Both the position numbers and the translations under genes were made by a program. The notes below the pieces were generated by a model. It had not been told where the DNA came from. It saw nothing but the letters and a program-made list of their open reading frames with translations, and did not search any database. 64,000 nucleotides of DNA from the NCBI RefSeq assembly GCF_003072125.1, contig NZ_QCYH01000009.1, positions 1-64,000 of the forward strand, written 5' to 3'. Shown here in pieces: positions 1-9,419 of this stretch; positions within the stretch are counted from its first letter, which is position 1; each line of letters opens with the position of its first letter. This DNA comes from Pelagivirga sediminicola. Lineage in GTDB: Bacteria; Pseudomonadota; Alphaproteobacteria; Rhodobacterales; Rhodobacteraceae.

Positions 1-518
1 AAGCCGCGTAAACCAAAAGCCGCACCCAAACCCCTCTGATCAATACGGCGCGCCCACGGCCTTCGCCGAAGGCTTACGATCATGGGGATACACTCAATGG
101 CTCTCGCCGCTCCAATTCTCGCCAAAGAGCTTGAGAAGGTGCGAAAAAAAGCCCGCTTTGCGAGACGCGCACCGCACCCCAAGACAAGATCTGGCGAACG
201 AAGGGCAGCCGATATTTTCGCACGAAGATTGAAGACGCTCGGCGGCTTCGAGCACCGTCCAGAGCCGCGCCATTGGTTCAAGCCGAATGGTCGGCCAGAT
301 CAACGAAATGCTGGTCCGCGATCCGGCCACCGGAGACGTCCTCGACCATCAGCGAAACCTCGTGCTGATTGCCAAAATTGCCATGCCCGCAACAACAACC
401 GCGGTTTGGCGGGAAGACGGTTCATCCCATTCGCTCCAGGAGGACCAAACCCCCGACAGAGCTAACTTATCAATGCGAACGCCAAGGAGCCACGTCAGAG
501 CAAATGGCAGTCCAAGTG
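1..518. other. Intergenic stretch, no recognisable gene
   Basis: No reading frame here resembles a protein I recognise. The open frames on both strands are short, arginine-rich and mutually overlapping, as expected of GC-rich non-coding DNA. A small perfect inverted repeat (GCCTTCG/CGAAGGC) lies near 58-72. Because the operon to the right is decayed, this may be degraded coding sequence, but that is only an inference. Confidence 0.4.
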
Positions 519-1778
519 CTAGTTCATGACTTTATCAACGTCATCTGACGTTATGGAGCTTGCAGCCCCTCCCCATTCGGATCGCAAGTAATTTGCGAGA
601 TCAACCACCTCCTGAGTGGAAAGCAGGTCAGAATAGCCGGGCATTTCCTGCATGACCTCGCCGTTGGGATAATGTTGCTCTTCAACTCCGTCCAACAGAA
701 CTTTCAGCAGGTTTCCCGGATCAGGCAGGCGGATACTCGTGTTGGTGACCATTGGCGGTGCGATGTGCGGCTTGCCCCCGCCATCCATGCCATGACACCC
801 TGCGCACAGGGCGACGTAGGTATCGCGGCCCTTGGCATGCGCCACCGTGTCGGTAACCTGCGTCGGCTGCACGTCTTTCGAGGGCAGCGGTTCATCACCC
901 ATCAGATGGGTCTGAATACTCGCAATGTCCGCGTCGCTCAGATACTGGGTCGAATGTTGCAGAACCGGGTACATCTCCAGGGTCATGGTGCCTTGCGGGG
1001 ACATCCCGCGGCTCAGGAAATCGCGCAGGTCTTCGGCCGTCCATCCGCGCCCCGCAAGCGCCGTCGGCGTCAGGCTGGGGCCCTGAATTCCGCCGCCCAG
1101 ATCGCTGCCCTCATATGCCTGCGACAACTTCAACCCGCCCAAGATATTGCGCGGCGTGTGACACTCCTGACAGTGGCCCAGAACATCGGTCAGATAGGCG
1201 CCTTCGGTCTGCTCGGCAGACGCGGATCGCGGCAGGCTTACCTTGGGGTTGACGAGGTTCCAATAAGACAGCAGCCACCGTTGGTTGAACGGAAATCCAA
1301 GCTCGGGGGCGAGGTTTTCGCGGGCGACGGGCGCCTGGGTTTGCAGGAAAGCGAAAATAGCGTCGCTGTCTTCCTGGCGCATTTCGTGGTAGGACGCAAA
1401 AGGCATCGCCGGATATAGCCAGGTGCCGTCACCACGCTTGCCGTCCACAATCGCGTGGAACAGATCCTTTGAGCCGTAGGTGCCGATGCCGGTTTCCGGA
1501 TCGGGGGTGATGTTGGTGCCATAGATCACACCGAACGGCGTATCTATCGGCAGGCCGCCGGCATAGGGCGTGCCGTCCGGCGACTGATGGCAGGCGGCGC
1601 AATCGGCCGCTGCGGACAGGTATTTTCCCCGCGCAACCAATTCCGTCTGATTGCCTTCCAGCGTTGCCTTGGCGGCCTGCTCGTCATAGTCCGATTGAAC
1701 CGGCCACAGCGGCACCGTTGCCGCGATGATCACGCCGACGACCACAACGGCCAAGACCCACTTTAGGATGCTCTTCAT
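519..1778 (-). CDS. Triheme cytochrome c, dehydrogenase electron-acceptor subunit
   Basis: Membrane-anchored cytochrome c of 419 residues. One N-terminal hydrophobic segment (about residues 5-25) is followed by three CxxCH haem sites: CAACH at 60-64, CQECH at 203-207 and CAGCH at 325-329. This is the architecture of cytochrome subunits that take electrons from periplasmic or membrane dehydrogenases (alcohol, gluconate or isoquinoline/aldehyde oxidoreductases). The start at 1778 was chosen because its ATG overlaps the stop of the upstream [2Fe-2S] gene by four bases and begins directly before the membrane anchor. It would pass electrons from the molybdenum hydroxylase to the respiratory chain. 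Its catalytic partner is truncated (2314-3478), so it may now be an orphan. Confidence 0.88.
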   Translation of the reverse strand: MKSILKWVLAVVVVGVIIAATVPLWPVQSDYDEQAAKATLEGNQTELVARGKYLSAAADCAACHQSPDGTPYAGGLPIDTPFGVIYGTNITPDPETGIGTYGSKDLFHAIVDGKRGDGTWLYPAMPFASYHEMRQEDSDAIFAFLQTQAPVARENLAPELGFPFNQRWLLSYWNLVNPKVSLPRSASAEQTEGAYLTDVLGHCQECHTPRNILGGLKLSQAYEGSDLGGGIQGPSLTPTALAGRGWTAEDLRDFLSRGMSPQGTMTLEMYPVLQHSTQYLSDADIASIQTHLMGDEPLPSKDVQPTQVTDTVAHAKGRDTYVALCAGCHGMDGGGKPHIAPPMVTNTSIRLPDPGNLLKVLLDGVEEQHYPNGEVMQEMPGYSDLLSTQEVVDLANYLRSEWGGAASSITSDDVDKVMN

Positions 1779-2317
1779 TTCAAAAGCCCCGGCGTGTTCA
1801 TCACCACCTCGCGCACGGCGCTGTAATAGCGCACGTATCCGGTGCATCGGCAGATATGGTCGTTCAGCGAATCCTCGATAACGGTGTCGATGTCGTCCCG
1901 CGCCACCGGCTCGCGCTGCAATTTTTCAACCAATACGGTTGCGGCGTTTACGAATCCCGGCGCACAATACGAACACTGGAACGAAAAGTGGTCGAGAAAT
2001 GCCTCCTGAATCGGTGACAGGGCCTCGATTTCGCCGGCCTCGTTGCGCTTTGCATGGCCCTCGACGGTGCGGATTTTACGCCCGTTGAAATAATGGGCGC
2101 CGGTGATGCAGGTGCGCATTTCGCGGCTTGTGCCGTCCTCGTCATCGACGATGACAACGCAGGCGCGGCACAGACCCTGACCACAGCCAAAACGGCTGCC
2201 GGTGAGTCCTGCGTATTCGTGCAGAAAGTCGATCATGGTCAACTCATCCGGCACCTCGACGGGGCCCATCGTCTCGCCGTTGATCGTGAGGCTCAGGTCG
2301 CGGGTTGGAATGCTCAT
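1775..2317 (-). CDS. (2Fe-2S)-binding subunit of xanthine-oxidase-family hydroxylase (IorA-like)
   Basis: Small iron-sulfur subunit of 180 residues. The N-terminal plant-type [2Fe-2S] domain shows the C-x4-C-x2-C pattern near residue 45 (FGCGQGLCRAC) and a fourth Cys in MRTC. The C-terminal [2Fe-2S] domain shows CSYC and CRC near residues 135 and 157. This is the layout of IorA, CoxS and related subunits, which relay electrons from the molybdopterin centre. It overlaps the downstream cytochrome c gene and the upstream molybdopterin fragment by four bases each, so the three form one operon. The protein looks intact. It is slightly longer than the family's usual 150-165 residues because of its C-terminal tail. 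Confidence 0.93.
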   Translation of the reverse strand: MSIPTRDLSLTINGETMGPVEVPDELTMIDFLHEYAGLTGSRFGCGQGLCRACVVIVDDEDGTSREMRTCITGAHYFNGRKIRTVEGHAKRNEAGEIEALSPIQEAFLDHFSFQCSYCAPGFVNAATVLVEKLQREPVARDDIDTVIEDSLNDHICRCTGYVRYYSAVREVVMNTPGLLK

Positions 2318-3478
2318 GACAATACCTCTTTGATCTTTTCCGGCGTGATTGGCAGGTCGCGTATCCAGTGTCCCACGGCGTCTGCGACCGCATTTGCAAT
2401 GGCGGGGACGGTGGGGTTCTGGACCACTTCCGCGATGCCCTTGGGGAAGTTTTCCTCTTCGGTCGTCGGCAGATAGTTTACGGTCTGTTTCCAGACGGCA
2501 ACATCCTTGCCACGGGGCAGGCGGTAGCGGTTGAAGTTCCAGTCGCCCTGTCCCGGTCCGCCCTCATACAAGGGCAGGCCTTCATACAGAGCGTGTCCGA
2601 CAGACATGGCAATCCCGCCCTGCAACTGGCCCGATACGAACTCGGGGACCAGTATCCGTCCGCAATCCAGACTGGAGTGGTGAGACAGCAATTTGGTCTC
2701 GCCGGTGCCGCGATTAACGCTCACCTCGACCAGTGCCGATGCCACCGAGAATCGTGACCAGCTGGAGTTGTCAGCCTGCGGGTCCATGTAAAAGACGTTG
2801 CTTCGCTCGATCCGCGTCCAATCTTGCGCGCCGGTCTGGATGGCTACACCGTCCAGCGGCCGGCGCGTTGTTTCCCCGAGGATCTCGAAATCGGCCTCGG
2901 CCCAGCCCCAGCGGTCAAAGGCGTGAACCATCGCGCCGGTTACGCCCTGCATGTCATGCGCTTTCGCCGCGATATCGGGCAATGTCAGGGACCGCCCATC
3001 GGGCAAGGCGAATGAGCCGTCCTGCCAGCGCGCATCGGCGACAGCGTCCTCGGATACGCCCCAGAGGGATGCCGCCGCGGGCACGATGCCATATTCGTGG
3101 ATGAGCCGCCCGGCCTCGATCGTGCCGTGGGTGAAATAGAACGCGCTGTTGGTCGCGCTGGAGGCCGAGGCAAAGGCCGGTGTCCAGCGCGGATCCTGCT
3201 TCATCTCTTCCTGATGCTCCCTGTCCACCACGAAAGGGTTCAGGGTCACGAACATTTCCAGCGGTTCCCAGTCCAGCGCGGCGCTCTCGATTTCATCGGC
3301 GGGTTTGCCGAACCATCGCGCGCACATCATGGCCTGAGTCGAGATCGTGCCGGTGCCGATCTCGACAGCGATGTGCCGCAGCTTCACCTTGCCATCCGGC
3401 GACAGCGATACGGACGCGGCGACGCCTTCGTTGGAGGACATCTGCTGGCGCAAAATCTGCGCGCTCCGAATTTTGTTA
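2314..3478 (-). pseudogene. 5'-truncated molybdopterin-binding subunit (IorB-like)
   Basis: The frame encodes about 385 residues matching the C-terminal half of IorB-type molybdopterin subunits. Family members are about 730-750 residues. Recognisable parts include the VEIGTGT-type cofactor loop, the GQLQGGIAMSVGHAL segment and the terminal GIAEVVQNPTVPAIANAV region, which carries the Glu position usual for the active site. Upstream of about 3478 the frame loses homology and becomes the shadow of a LysR helix-turn-helix fragment in another frame. The N-terminal half is therefore missing, probably by deletion. No promoter, ribosome binding site or plausible start belongs to what remains, so I call it a pseudogene. 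Confidence 0.8.
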
Positions 3479-3700
3479 GCGTAGGCCGTGGAAAACCCTA
3501 TCGACTTCCTCGGACAGCATTTCCCCCTCGGCTGTGGGAATGACCCAATTCTTGGAGCGATCAAACAGCAAAAAACGGCATCTACGTCCCAGCAGCTTGA
3601 TAAGTCTGCTCACACCCGGCCGCGTAAGGTTCAGCCGCTCGCCCGCACGCGTGAAGCTGCTAAGCTCGACAACCGGTATCCAATGCTGGCTGCTTGCACC
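3476..3700 (-). pseudogene. LysR-family regulator, N-terminal fragment
   Basis: About 70 codons of a LysR DNA-binding domain. The readable part is VVELSSFTRAGERLNLTRPG, followed by a SRLIKLL recognition-helix end and the LLFDRS...PTAEG wing. The frame stops at 3476, where sequence belonging to a molybdopterin subunit begins. The effector-binding domain (about 230 residues) is absent. The 5' end is uncertain because no good start or ribosome binding site was seen before about 3700. It lies on the same strand as the truncated molybdopterin gene, as expected if one deletion joined the two. Confidence 0.7.
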
Positions 3701-3854
3701 GTTGCCTTGCGCGCAGCGCAGTGCGCGCCGCGACAGCACGCGGGGCGCCATCGCCGCGGGCTCATTCGCGTGATGGGTCGCCAAGATGTCGGTTTTGCTT
3801 GAGCCCAAGACGAATTTTGACCACATAGGCACAGCCAGCAGATCAGGAGTTCGC

Positions 3855-6725
3855 GTGTCCCTCTTCCTTGTCGCCCTATTGCCCTTTCTGGGGGCGCTCT
3901 TGCCCGGTCTGATGAATTCCGCCGGGCGGCAGGCCTGTGCGGGTGTGACCGGAGCGGTGACGGCGGCGGCGCTGATCGGTCTTTTGACCAACGCACCGGC
4001 GGTCCTGTCGGGGCAGGTGGTACGCGCGGGCATCGACTGGCTGCCCGGCATCGGGCTCAACGTCAATCTGATGCTGGATCCGCTCGGGTTTTTCTTTGCC
4101 TGCCTCATCCTCGGGATTGGCCTGCTGATCATCGTCTATGCGCGGTTTTATCTGTCGCGCGACGACAACATGGGCGAATTCTTTACCTACCTGCTGCTCT
4201 TTCAAGGCGCGATGGTCGGCATTGTGCTGAGCGACAACATACTGATGTTGCTGATCTTCTGGGAGCTGACATCGCTTTCGTCCTTCCTGCTGATCGGATA
4301 TTGGAAGCACCTGCCCGAGGGCCGCCAAGGCGCGCGGATGGCCCTGACCGTGACCGGCATGGGCGGCCTGGCGTTGATCGGCGGGATGCTGATCCTGGGC
4401 CAGGCCGCGGGCAGCTATGATCTGAGCGTCATCTTGGAGCGGCGCGATGTTATCCAAGCCTCGCCGCTCTATGTGCCTGCGCTGCTGCTGATCCTGCTGG
4501 GCTGCTTCACGAAATCGGCGCAATTCCCGTTCCACTTCTGGTTGCCGCATGCGATGGCCGCCCCGACGCCGGTCAGCGCCTATCTGCACTCGGCCACCAT
4601 GGTGAAGGCCGGAATTTTCCTGATGGCGCGGCTGTGGCCGGTTCTGTCGGGAACGCCCGAATGGTTCGTTCTGGTCACGGGCGCCGGTTTGCTGACCATG
4701 GTGCTAGGGGCGGTCATCGCCTTGTTCAAACACGATCTGAAAGCGCTTCTTGCCTTTTCGACGGTCAGCCATCTGGGCCTGATCACGATGCTTCTGGGCA
4801 CCGGGACCGCATTCGGCGCGATGGCGGCGGTGTTTCACATCCTCAACCACGCGACATTCAAGGCGGCACTTTTCATGTCAGCGGGCATCATCGACCATGC
4901 CGCGCATACGCGCGACATCCGGCGGCTGGGCGGGCTGCGGCGACTGATGCCGATCACCTTCGTGATCGCCACGCTCGGCGCGCTGTCGATGGCCGGCATT
5001 CCGTTTCTGAACGGGTTCCTGAGCAAGGAAATGATGCTGGAAGAGACGCTGCATACCACGCTGTTCGGCACGCCGTGGCTGGTGCCGGTACTGGCCGTGA
5101 TCGGATCGCTGTTTTCGGCGGCCTATTCGTTCCGCCTGATCGCGCACACGTTTTTCGGGCCGGCGCGCGATGATTACCCCGAAACGCCGCATGATCCCGG
5201 CGCTGGAATGTGGCTGCCGCCCGCGATCCTGATCGTGCCGGTCGTGGCCATCGGTGTTGCGCCGTTTCTGGCAGAGCCCTTCGTCAGACTGGTCACAAGC
5301 GCGGTTCTGGGCACGACTGCCGTGGCGCCCGATGTGCATTTCAAGATCTGGCACGGCCTTGTGCCGGCGCTGTGGATGTCGGTCGCGGCCGTGACGGGCG
5401 CGCTTGTCCTGCTGGCGCTGTTCGCGCCCGCGCTGCGACTGTGGGACGCGGCGCCGCGCCCCGAGGCAAAGGTCATATTCGACCGTATCATCGCCGCCGC
5501 CGTGGCCGCGGCGCGCGCGCTGATCCAGCCGCTGCATGACGGCGCCTTCACCAGATACGGCGCGATCATGGTGGCGACGGTCACCGCCGCGGGCGTGCAT
5601 GCGTGGAGCACGGGCACCGTCGGCCCTGCCGCATATGACATGATGCCGCTCGATGCGATTGCCATCGCCGCGTGGCTGATGCTGGCCGCGGCGACGCTGT
5701 CGCTGGTGTTTCTGCATCGCAACCGGCTGCTTTCGCTGATCCTTCTGGGCATCGTCGGGCTGATCGTGTCGATCGGGTTCGTCTATTTCAGCGCGCCGGA
5801 TCTGGCCCTGACGCAGTTCACGGTCGAGGTGGTGACGACGATCCTGATGCTGCTTGCGCTGAACTTCCTGCCGAACACGACGCCGGTGGAATCGACGGTC
5901 CTGCGGCGCACGCGCGATGCGGTTGTCGCCGTTGCAGGGGGCCTCGGGGCGATGGCGATCGCCTATCATTACCTGCTGCGCGATCCGGTGGCCGAGTCCA
6001 TTTCGGCGTTTCATCTGGCCAATTCCTACAAGGGCGGGGGCGGCACGAACGTGGTCAACGTGATCCTCGTCGACTTCCGTGGCTTCGACACGTTCGGCGA
6101 GATCATCGTGCTCGGCATCGCCGCGCTGCTGATCTATGCCTTGACCGAGGCGCTGCTGGACGGTCCGATCCGCGCGCGTCTTCTGAACCGCAAGCCCGAC
6201 CAGCCGCGCGCAGGCGACATCCATCCGCTGATGATGGTGGTGCTGACCCGCGTCATCATGCCGGTCGTGCTGATGGTCGGCTTCTACATCTTCCTGCGCG
6301 GCCATAACGATCCCGGTGGCGGGTTCATCGCCGGTCTGATCGTGTCGATCGCCGTGGTGATGCAGTATATGGCCAGCGGATTCAGCTGGGCCACGGCGCG
6401 GCTGCGCTATCCGTATCACGGGGTCATCGGCACCGGCGTTCTGGTGGCCGGGCTGACCGGCATGGGATCGTGGTTCTTTGGCAAGCCGTTCCTGACGTCC
6501 GATTTTGCCTATGTCCGCATCCCCCCATTCGAGAAGTTCGAGCTGGCCACCGCCGCGCTGTTCGATCTGGGCGTGTTTCTGGCCGTGGTCGGCGCGGTGA
6601 TGCTGTCACTCGAAAGCTTTTCGCGGCTGGCGCGCCGGGCGCATGTTCCCGACAGCGAGCATGCGATGGACATCGATCCGTCGCGCGACACCGGCGAGCC
6701 GACACGGCCGGCGAAGGGGGTCTGA
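3855..6725 (+). CDS. mrpA: Na+(K+)/H+ antiporter subunit A fused to subunit B (MrpAB/PhaAB)
   Basis: Large membrane subunit of the multi-subunit cation/proton antiporter, 956 residues. It has the NuoL-like proton-channel domain (conserved WELTSLSSFLLIGYW near residue 136 and the KSAQFPFHFWLPHAMAAPTP region), then the MbhD/E-like helices, then a complete MrpB domain from about residue 790 to the end. The A-B fusion is the alphaproteobacterial Pha form. I chose the GTG at 3855 because AGGAG lies five bases upstream and the protein then starts with the usual VSLFLVALLPFLGALLPG. An in-frame ATG at 3786 would add 23 polar residues. It is the first gene of the operon and its stop is one base before mrpC. 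Confidence 0.95.
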   Translation: MSLFLVALLPFLGALLPGLMNSAGRQACAGVTGAVTAAALIGLLTNAPAVLSGQVVRAGIDWLPGIGLNVNLMLDPLGFFFACLILGIGLLIIVYARFYLSRDDNMGEFFTYLLLFQGAMVGIVLSDNILMLLIFWELTSLSSFLLIGYWKHLPEGRQGARMALTVTGMGGLALIGGMLILGQAAGSYDLSVILERRDVIQASPLYVPALLLILLGCFTKSAQFPFHFWLPHAMAAPTPVSAYLHSATMVKAGIFLMARLWPVLSGTPEWFVLVTGAGLLTMVLGAVIALFKHDLKALLAFSTVSHLGLITMLLGTGTAFGAMAAVFHILNHATFKAALFMSAGIIDHAAHTRDIRRLGGLRRLMPITFVIATLGALSMAGIPFLNGFLSKEMMLEETLHTTLFGTPWLVPVLAVIGSLFSAAYSFRLIAHTFFGPARDDYPETPHDPGAGMWLPPAILIVPVVAIGVAPFLAEPFVRLVTSAVLGTTAVAPDVHFKIWHGLVPALWMSVAAVTGALVLLALFAPALRLWDAAPRPEAKVIFDRIIAAAVAAARALIQPLHDGAFTRYGAIMVATVTAAGVHAWSTGTVGPAAYDMMPLDAIAIAAWLMLAAATLSLVFLHRNRLLSLILLGIVGLIVSIGFVYFSAPDLALTQFTVEVVTTILMLLALNFLPNTTPVESTVLRRTRDAVVAVAGGLGAMAIAYHYLLRDPVAESISAFHLANSYKGGGGTNVVNVILVDFRGFDTFGEIIVLGIAALLIYALTEALLDGPIRARLLNRKPDQPRAGDIHPLMMVVLTRVIMPVVLMVGFYIFLRGHNDPGGGFIAGLIVSIAVVMQYMASGFSWATARLRYPYHGVIGTGVLVAGLTGMGSWFFGKPFLTSDFAYVRIPPFEKFELATAALFDLGVFLAVVGAVMLSLESFSRLARRAHVPDSEHAMDIDPSRDTGEPTRPAKGV

Positions 6726-6726
6726 G

Positions 6727-7095
6727 ATGGAACTGCTCGTTGCTTCCGCCATCGGTATCCTGACGGCCGCCGGTATCTATCTGGTGCAAAGATTGCGCAC
6801 CTTCCCGGTCATCATCGGGGTGTCGCTGCTGACCTATGCGGTCAACGTGTTCCTCTTTGCCTCCGGGCGGCTGACCATCGCGGCGCCGCCTATCCTGAAC
6901 GACGCCGAGACGTATACCGATCCGCTGCCACAGGCGCTGGTGCTGACGGCGATCGTGATTTCATTCGGCATGACGGCCGTGGTGGTGATGATGGCGCTTG
7001 GGGCCTATCTGGGCGCCGATGACGACCACGTGAACGAGCCCGCCGAAAGCGATCCGGCCAAACGCCGGAGCCAGGACCGCGAGGACGCGGCATGA
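6727..7095 (+). CDS. mrpC: Na+/H+ antiporter subunit C
   Basis: NuoK-like small subunit of 122 residues with three predicted membrane helices and a charged C-terminal tail. The sequence near the start (MELLVASAIGILTAAGIYL) and the motif SLLTYAVNVFLFASG are typical of MrpC/MnhC/PhaC. The ATG at 6727 follows the mrpA stop by one base and gives the normal family length. Its last four bases overlap the mrpD start. It works only as part of the Mrp complex in the inner membrane, which exports Na+ or K+ in exchange for protons. Confidence 0.95.
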   Translation: MELLVASAIGILTAAGIYLVQRLRTFPVIIGVSLLTYAVNVFLFASGRLTIAAPPILNDAETYTDPLPQALVLTAIVISFGMTAVVVMMALGAYLGADDDHVNEPAESDPAKRRSQDREDAA

Positions 7096-8633
7096 TGCAC
7101 TGGATCGCCCTGCCCATCATCCTGCCCGCGCTGGTCGCGCCCTTCATCGTGCTGGCCGCGCGCTATCACATCGCCATTCAGCGAGTGCTGTCCACCGCCG
7201 GCGTGCTGGCCCTGATCGCCATCGCCGCCGGGCTGGCGTGGCAGGCGGCGGACGGAACCGTCACCTTGTACCGGCTGGGCGACTGGCCGGCGCCCTTCGG
7301 CATCGTTCTGGTCGCGGACCGGCTGGCGACGATGATGATCCTGCTGACCGCCGTGCTGGGCCTTTTCGTCCTGCTCTACGCGATCGGCTCGAAATGGGAC
7401 GAGCGGGGGCGCCATTTTCACGCGCTGTTCCAGTTTCAGATGATGGGCCTCATGGGCGCGTTCCTGACCGGTGACCTGTTCAACCTGTTCGTTTTCTTCG
7501 AGGTGCTGCTGATCGCGTCCTACGGCCTGATGATCCATTCGGGCGGCAACCGGCGGCTGCGGGCGGGCGTGCAATATGTGCTCTACAACCTGCTCGGCTC
7601 TACCCTGTTTCTGTTCGCCCTCGGCGCGATCTATGCCGAGACCGGCACCTTGAACATGGCCGATCTGGCCGGGCGTGTCGCGATGATCGATGAGGGCGGC
7701 AGCGTGGGGATCCGCGTGGCGTCGGTCCTGCTGCTGCTGGTCTTCGCCATCAAGGCTGCTGTCGTGCCGCTGCATTTCTGGCTGCCCTCCAGCTATGCCA
7801 ATGCGCCGGGCCCGGTCGCCGCGCTGTTTGCGGTGATGACCAAGGTGGGCGGCTACGCGATCATACGGGTCTATACGCTGATCTTTCCGCCGGACCTTGA
7901 GATCACATCGGGCCTGCACAGCGTATGGCTGCTTCCGGCGGCGATGGTCACGTTGGCCATCGGCATGATCGGCGTGCTGGCGGCGCGCAAGCTCGACCGG
8001 CTGGTCGCCTATTCGGTGATCGGGTCGATGGGCATGGTGATGATCGCAATCGCGTTGTTCACCCAGGCCGGAATCGCGGCGGCGCTCTATTACATCGTGC
8101 ATTCCACGCTGGCGGGCGCGGCGCTGTTCCTGATCGCCGATCTTGCGCGCAGCGGGCGCGAAAATCTGGACCTGCGCGCCGCTCCGATGGTCGCGGGCGC
8201 GCCCCTGACGGCGGGGATGTTCTTTGCCGCGGCCATCGCCATGGTGGGCCTGCCGCCGCTGTCGGGCTTTACCGGCAAGCTGATGATCCTCGACGCTTCG
8301 ATAAACGCGCCGCTGGTGGTGTGGATCTGGGCGACGGTGCTGATCGCGAGCCTGATCAGCCTGGTCGGCTTTGCGCGCGCGGGCAGCACGCTCTTCTGGA
8401 AGGCGCGCGCCGTCCCGCCCCCCGAAGGCGCGGAGCCCGCATCGCCCCCATCGGCGCTGTCATACACTGCCGTTGGCGGCCTCCTGGCGCTGCTCGCCGC
8501 GCTGACGGTTCTGGCCGGGCCTGTGCACCGCTATACCACCGCCATCGCCGCGCAACTCTTTGCGCCGGCGCCCTATGTCTCAACCGTGCTTGAGACCCCC
8601 GGCAAGCTCAGCATCCCCGCAGAGGAGCATTGA
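7092..8633 (+). CDS. mrpD: Na+/H+ antiporter subunit D
   Basis: NuoM/N-like proton-translocating subunit of 513 residues with about 14 predicted helices. It carries the conserved FFEVLLIASYGL helix (the Glu is essential in the family) and the lysine-bearing AIKAAVVPLHFWLPSSYANAPG segment. Together with subunit A it forms the proton path of the Mrp complex. The start overlaps the mrpC stop (ATGA), and the stop is one base before mrpE, so translation is coupled. Full length and no anomalies. Confidence 0.96.
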   Translation: MMHWIALPIILPALVAPFIVLAARYHIAIQRVLSTAGVLALIAIAAGLAWQAADGTVTLYRLGDWPAPFGIVLVADRLATMMILLTAVLGLFVLLYAIGSKWDERGRHFHALFQFQMMGLMGAFLTGDLFNLFVFFEVLLIASYGLMIHSGGNRRLRAGVQYVLYNLLGSTLFLFALGAIYAETGTLNMADLAGRVAMIDEGGSVGIRVASVLLLLVFAIKAAVVPLHFWLPSSYANAPGPVAALFAVMTKVGGYAIIRVYTLIFPPDLEITSGLHSVWLLPAAMVTLAIGMIGVLAARKLDRLVAYSVIGSMGMVMIAIALFTQAGIAAALYYIVHSTLAGAALFLIADLARSGRENLDLRAAPMVAGAPLTAGMFFAAAIAMVGLPPLSGFTGKLMILDASINAPLVVWIWATVLIASLISLVGFARAGSTLFWKARAVPPPEGAEPASPPSALSYTAVGGLLALLAALTVLAGPVHRYTTAIAAQLFAPAPYVSTVLETPGKLSIPAEEH

Positions 8634-8634
8634 G

Positions 8635-9135
8635 ATGACGCGCGCCTTCTACTGGCTGCTTCCGCACCCGATCCTGACCCTGCTGCTGACGGCGGTGTGG
8701 CTCTTGCTGCAAAACACGCTGTCGCCGGGCATGGCGGTGTTCGGGCTGATCCTGGGCATCCTGATCCCGTGGATCACAGCGGCATGGTGGCCCGAGACGC
8801 CGCGCGGTTTCCGGCTGGGCCGGATGAGCGTCTATGTCGTGATCGTGCTTTGGGATATCATGGTGGCCAACGTGCAGGTCGCGTGGATCGTCCTGACGAA
8901 ACCGAACGCCCAACTGCGCCCCGCCTGGGTGGTGGTCCCGCTGGATCTGCGCAAGCCCGAGGCGATCACGATCCTTGCGGGCACCATCACGCTGACCCCC
9001 GGCACCGTCTCGGCGGACTTGTCGGACGAGGGGCACAGCCTGCTGGTCCACGCACTGCACACCGATGACCCGGACGCGGTCCGGGACGATATCAAGCACC
9101 GTTACGAGCGCCGCCTGCTGGAGATATTCACATGA
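8635..9135 (+). CDS. mrpE: Na+/H+ antiporter subunit E
   Basis: MrpE/MnhE/PhaE family, 166 residues, normal length. Two hydrophobic N-terminal helices are followed by a cytoplasmic domain with the characteristic ITLTPGTVSADLSDEG-type segment near residue 120. MrpE is needed for assembly and activity of the antiporter complex. The start at 8635 was taken because it follows the mrpD stop by one base and AGAGGAG lies upstream. The longer in-frame opening would run into mrpD. The stop overlaps the mrpF start. Confidence 0.95.
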   Translation: MTRAFYWLLPHPILTLLLTAVWLLLQNTLSPGMAVFGLILGILIPWITAAWWPETPRGFRLGRMSVYVVIVLWDIMVANVQVAWIVLTKPNAQLRPAWVVVPLDLRKPEAITILAGTITLTPGTVSADLSDEGHSLLVHALHTDDPDAVRDDIKHRYERRLLEIFT

Positions 9136-9419
9136 GCCTTGCGACCGACATGATGAACATCGCCCTTTGGATCGCGTTCGTTTCCGTCGCCGCGGCACAG
9201 ATCATGGCGATGATCCGGCTGATCATCGGCCCCGGGGTCGGCGACAGAATACTGGCGCTGGACACGATGGTGGTGAACGCGATCGGATTGATCGTGCTGC
9301 TGGGCATCGCCCAGGGCACGGGCATCTATTTCGAGGTCACTTTGATCATCGCCATGCTCGGGTTCGTCAGCACCGTGGCCTATGCGCGTTTCGTGCTGAG
9401 AGGGGATATCATCGAATGA
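9132..9419 (+). CDS. mrpF: Na+/H+ antiporter subunit F
   Basis: MrpF/MnhF/PhaF family, 95 residues and three predicted helices. The segment RLIIGPGVGDRILALDTM is the family hallmark. It overlaps mrpE and mrpG by four bases at each end, so it is embedded in the operon. In some organisms MrpF homologues move bile salts or Na+ on their own. Here the complete operon argues for its role as an Mrp complex subunit. Confidence 0.95.
   Translation: MSLATDMMNIALWIAFVSVAAAQIMAMIRLIIGPGVGDRILALDTMVVNAIGLIVLLGIAQGTGIYFEVTLIIAMLGFVSTVAYARFVLRGDIIE

Noticed and set aside
82..529. Overlapping short open frames near the left edge
   Set aside because: Arginine-rich, no family resemblance, mutually overlapping on both strands and without ribosome binding sites.
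4878..6419. 513-codon open frame antisense to mrpA
   Set aside because: His/Arg/Gln/Asp-rich translation typical of the antisense of GC-rich membrane protein genes; mrpA is certain.
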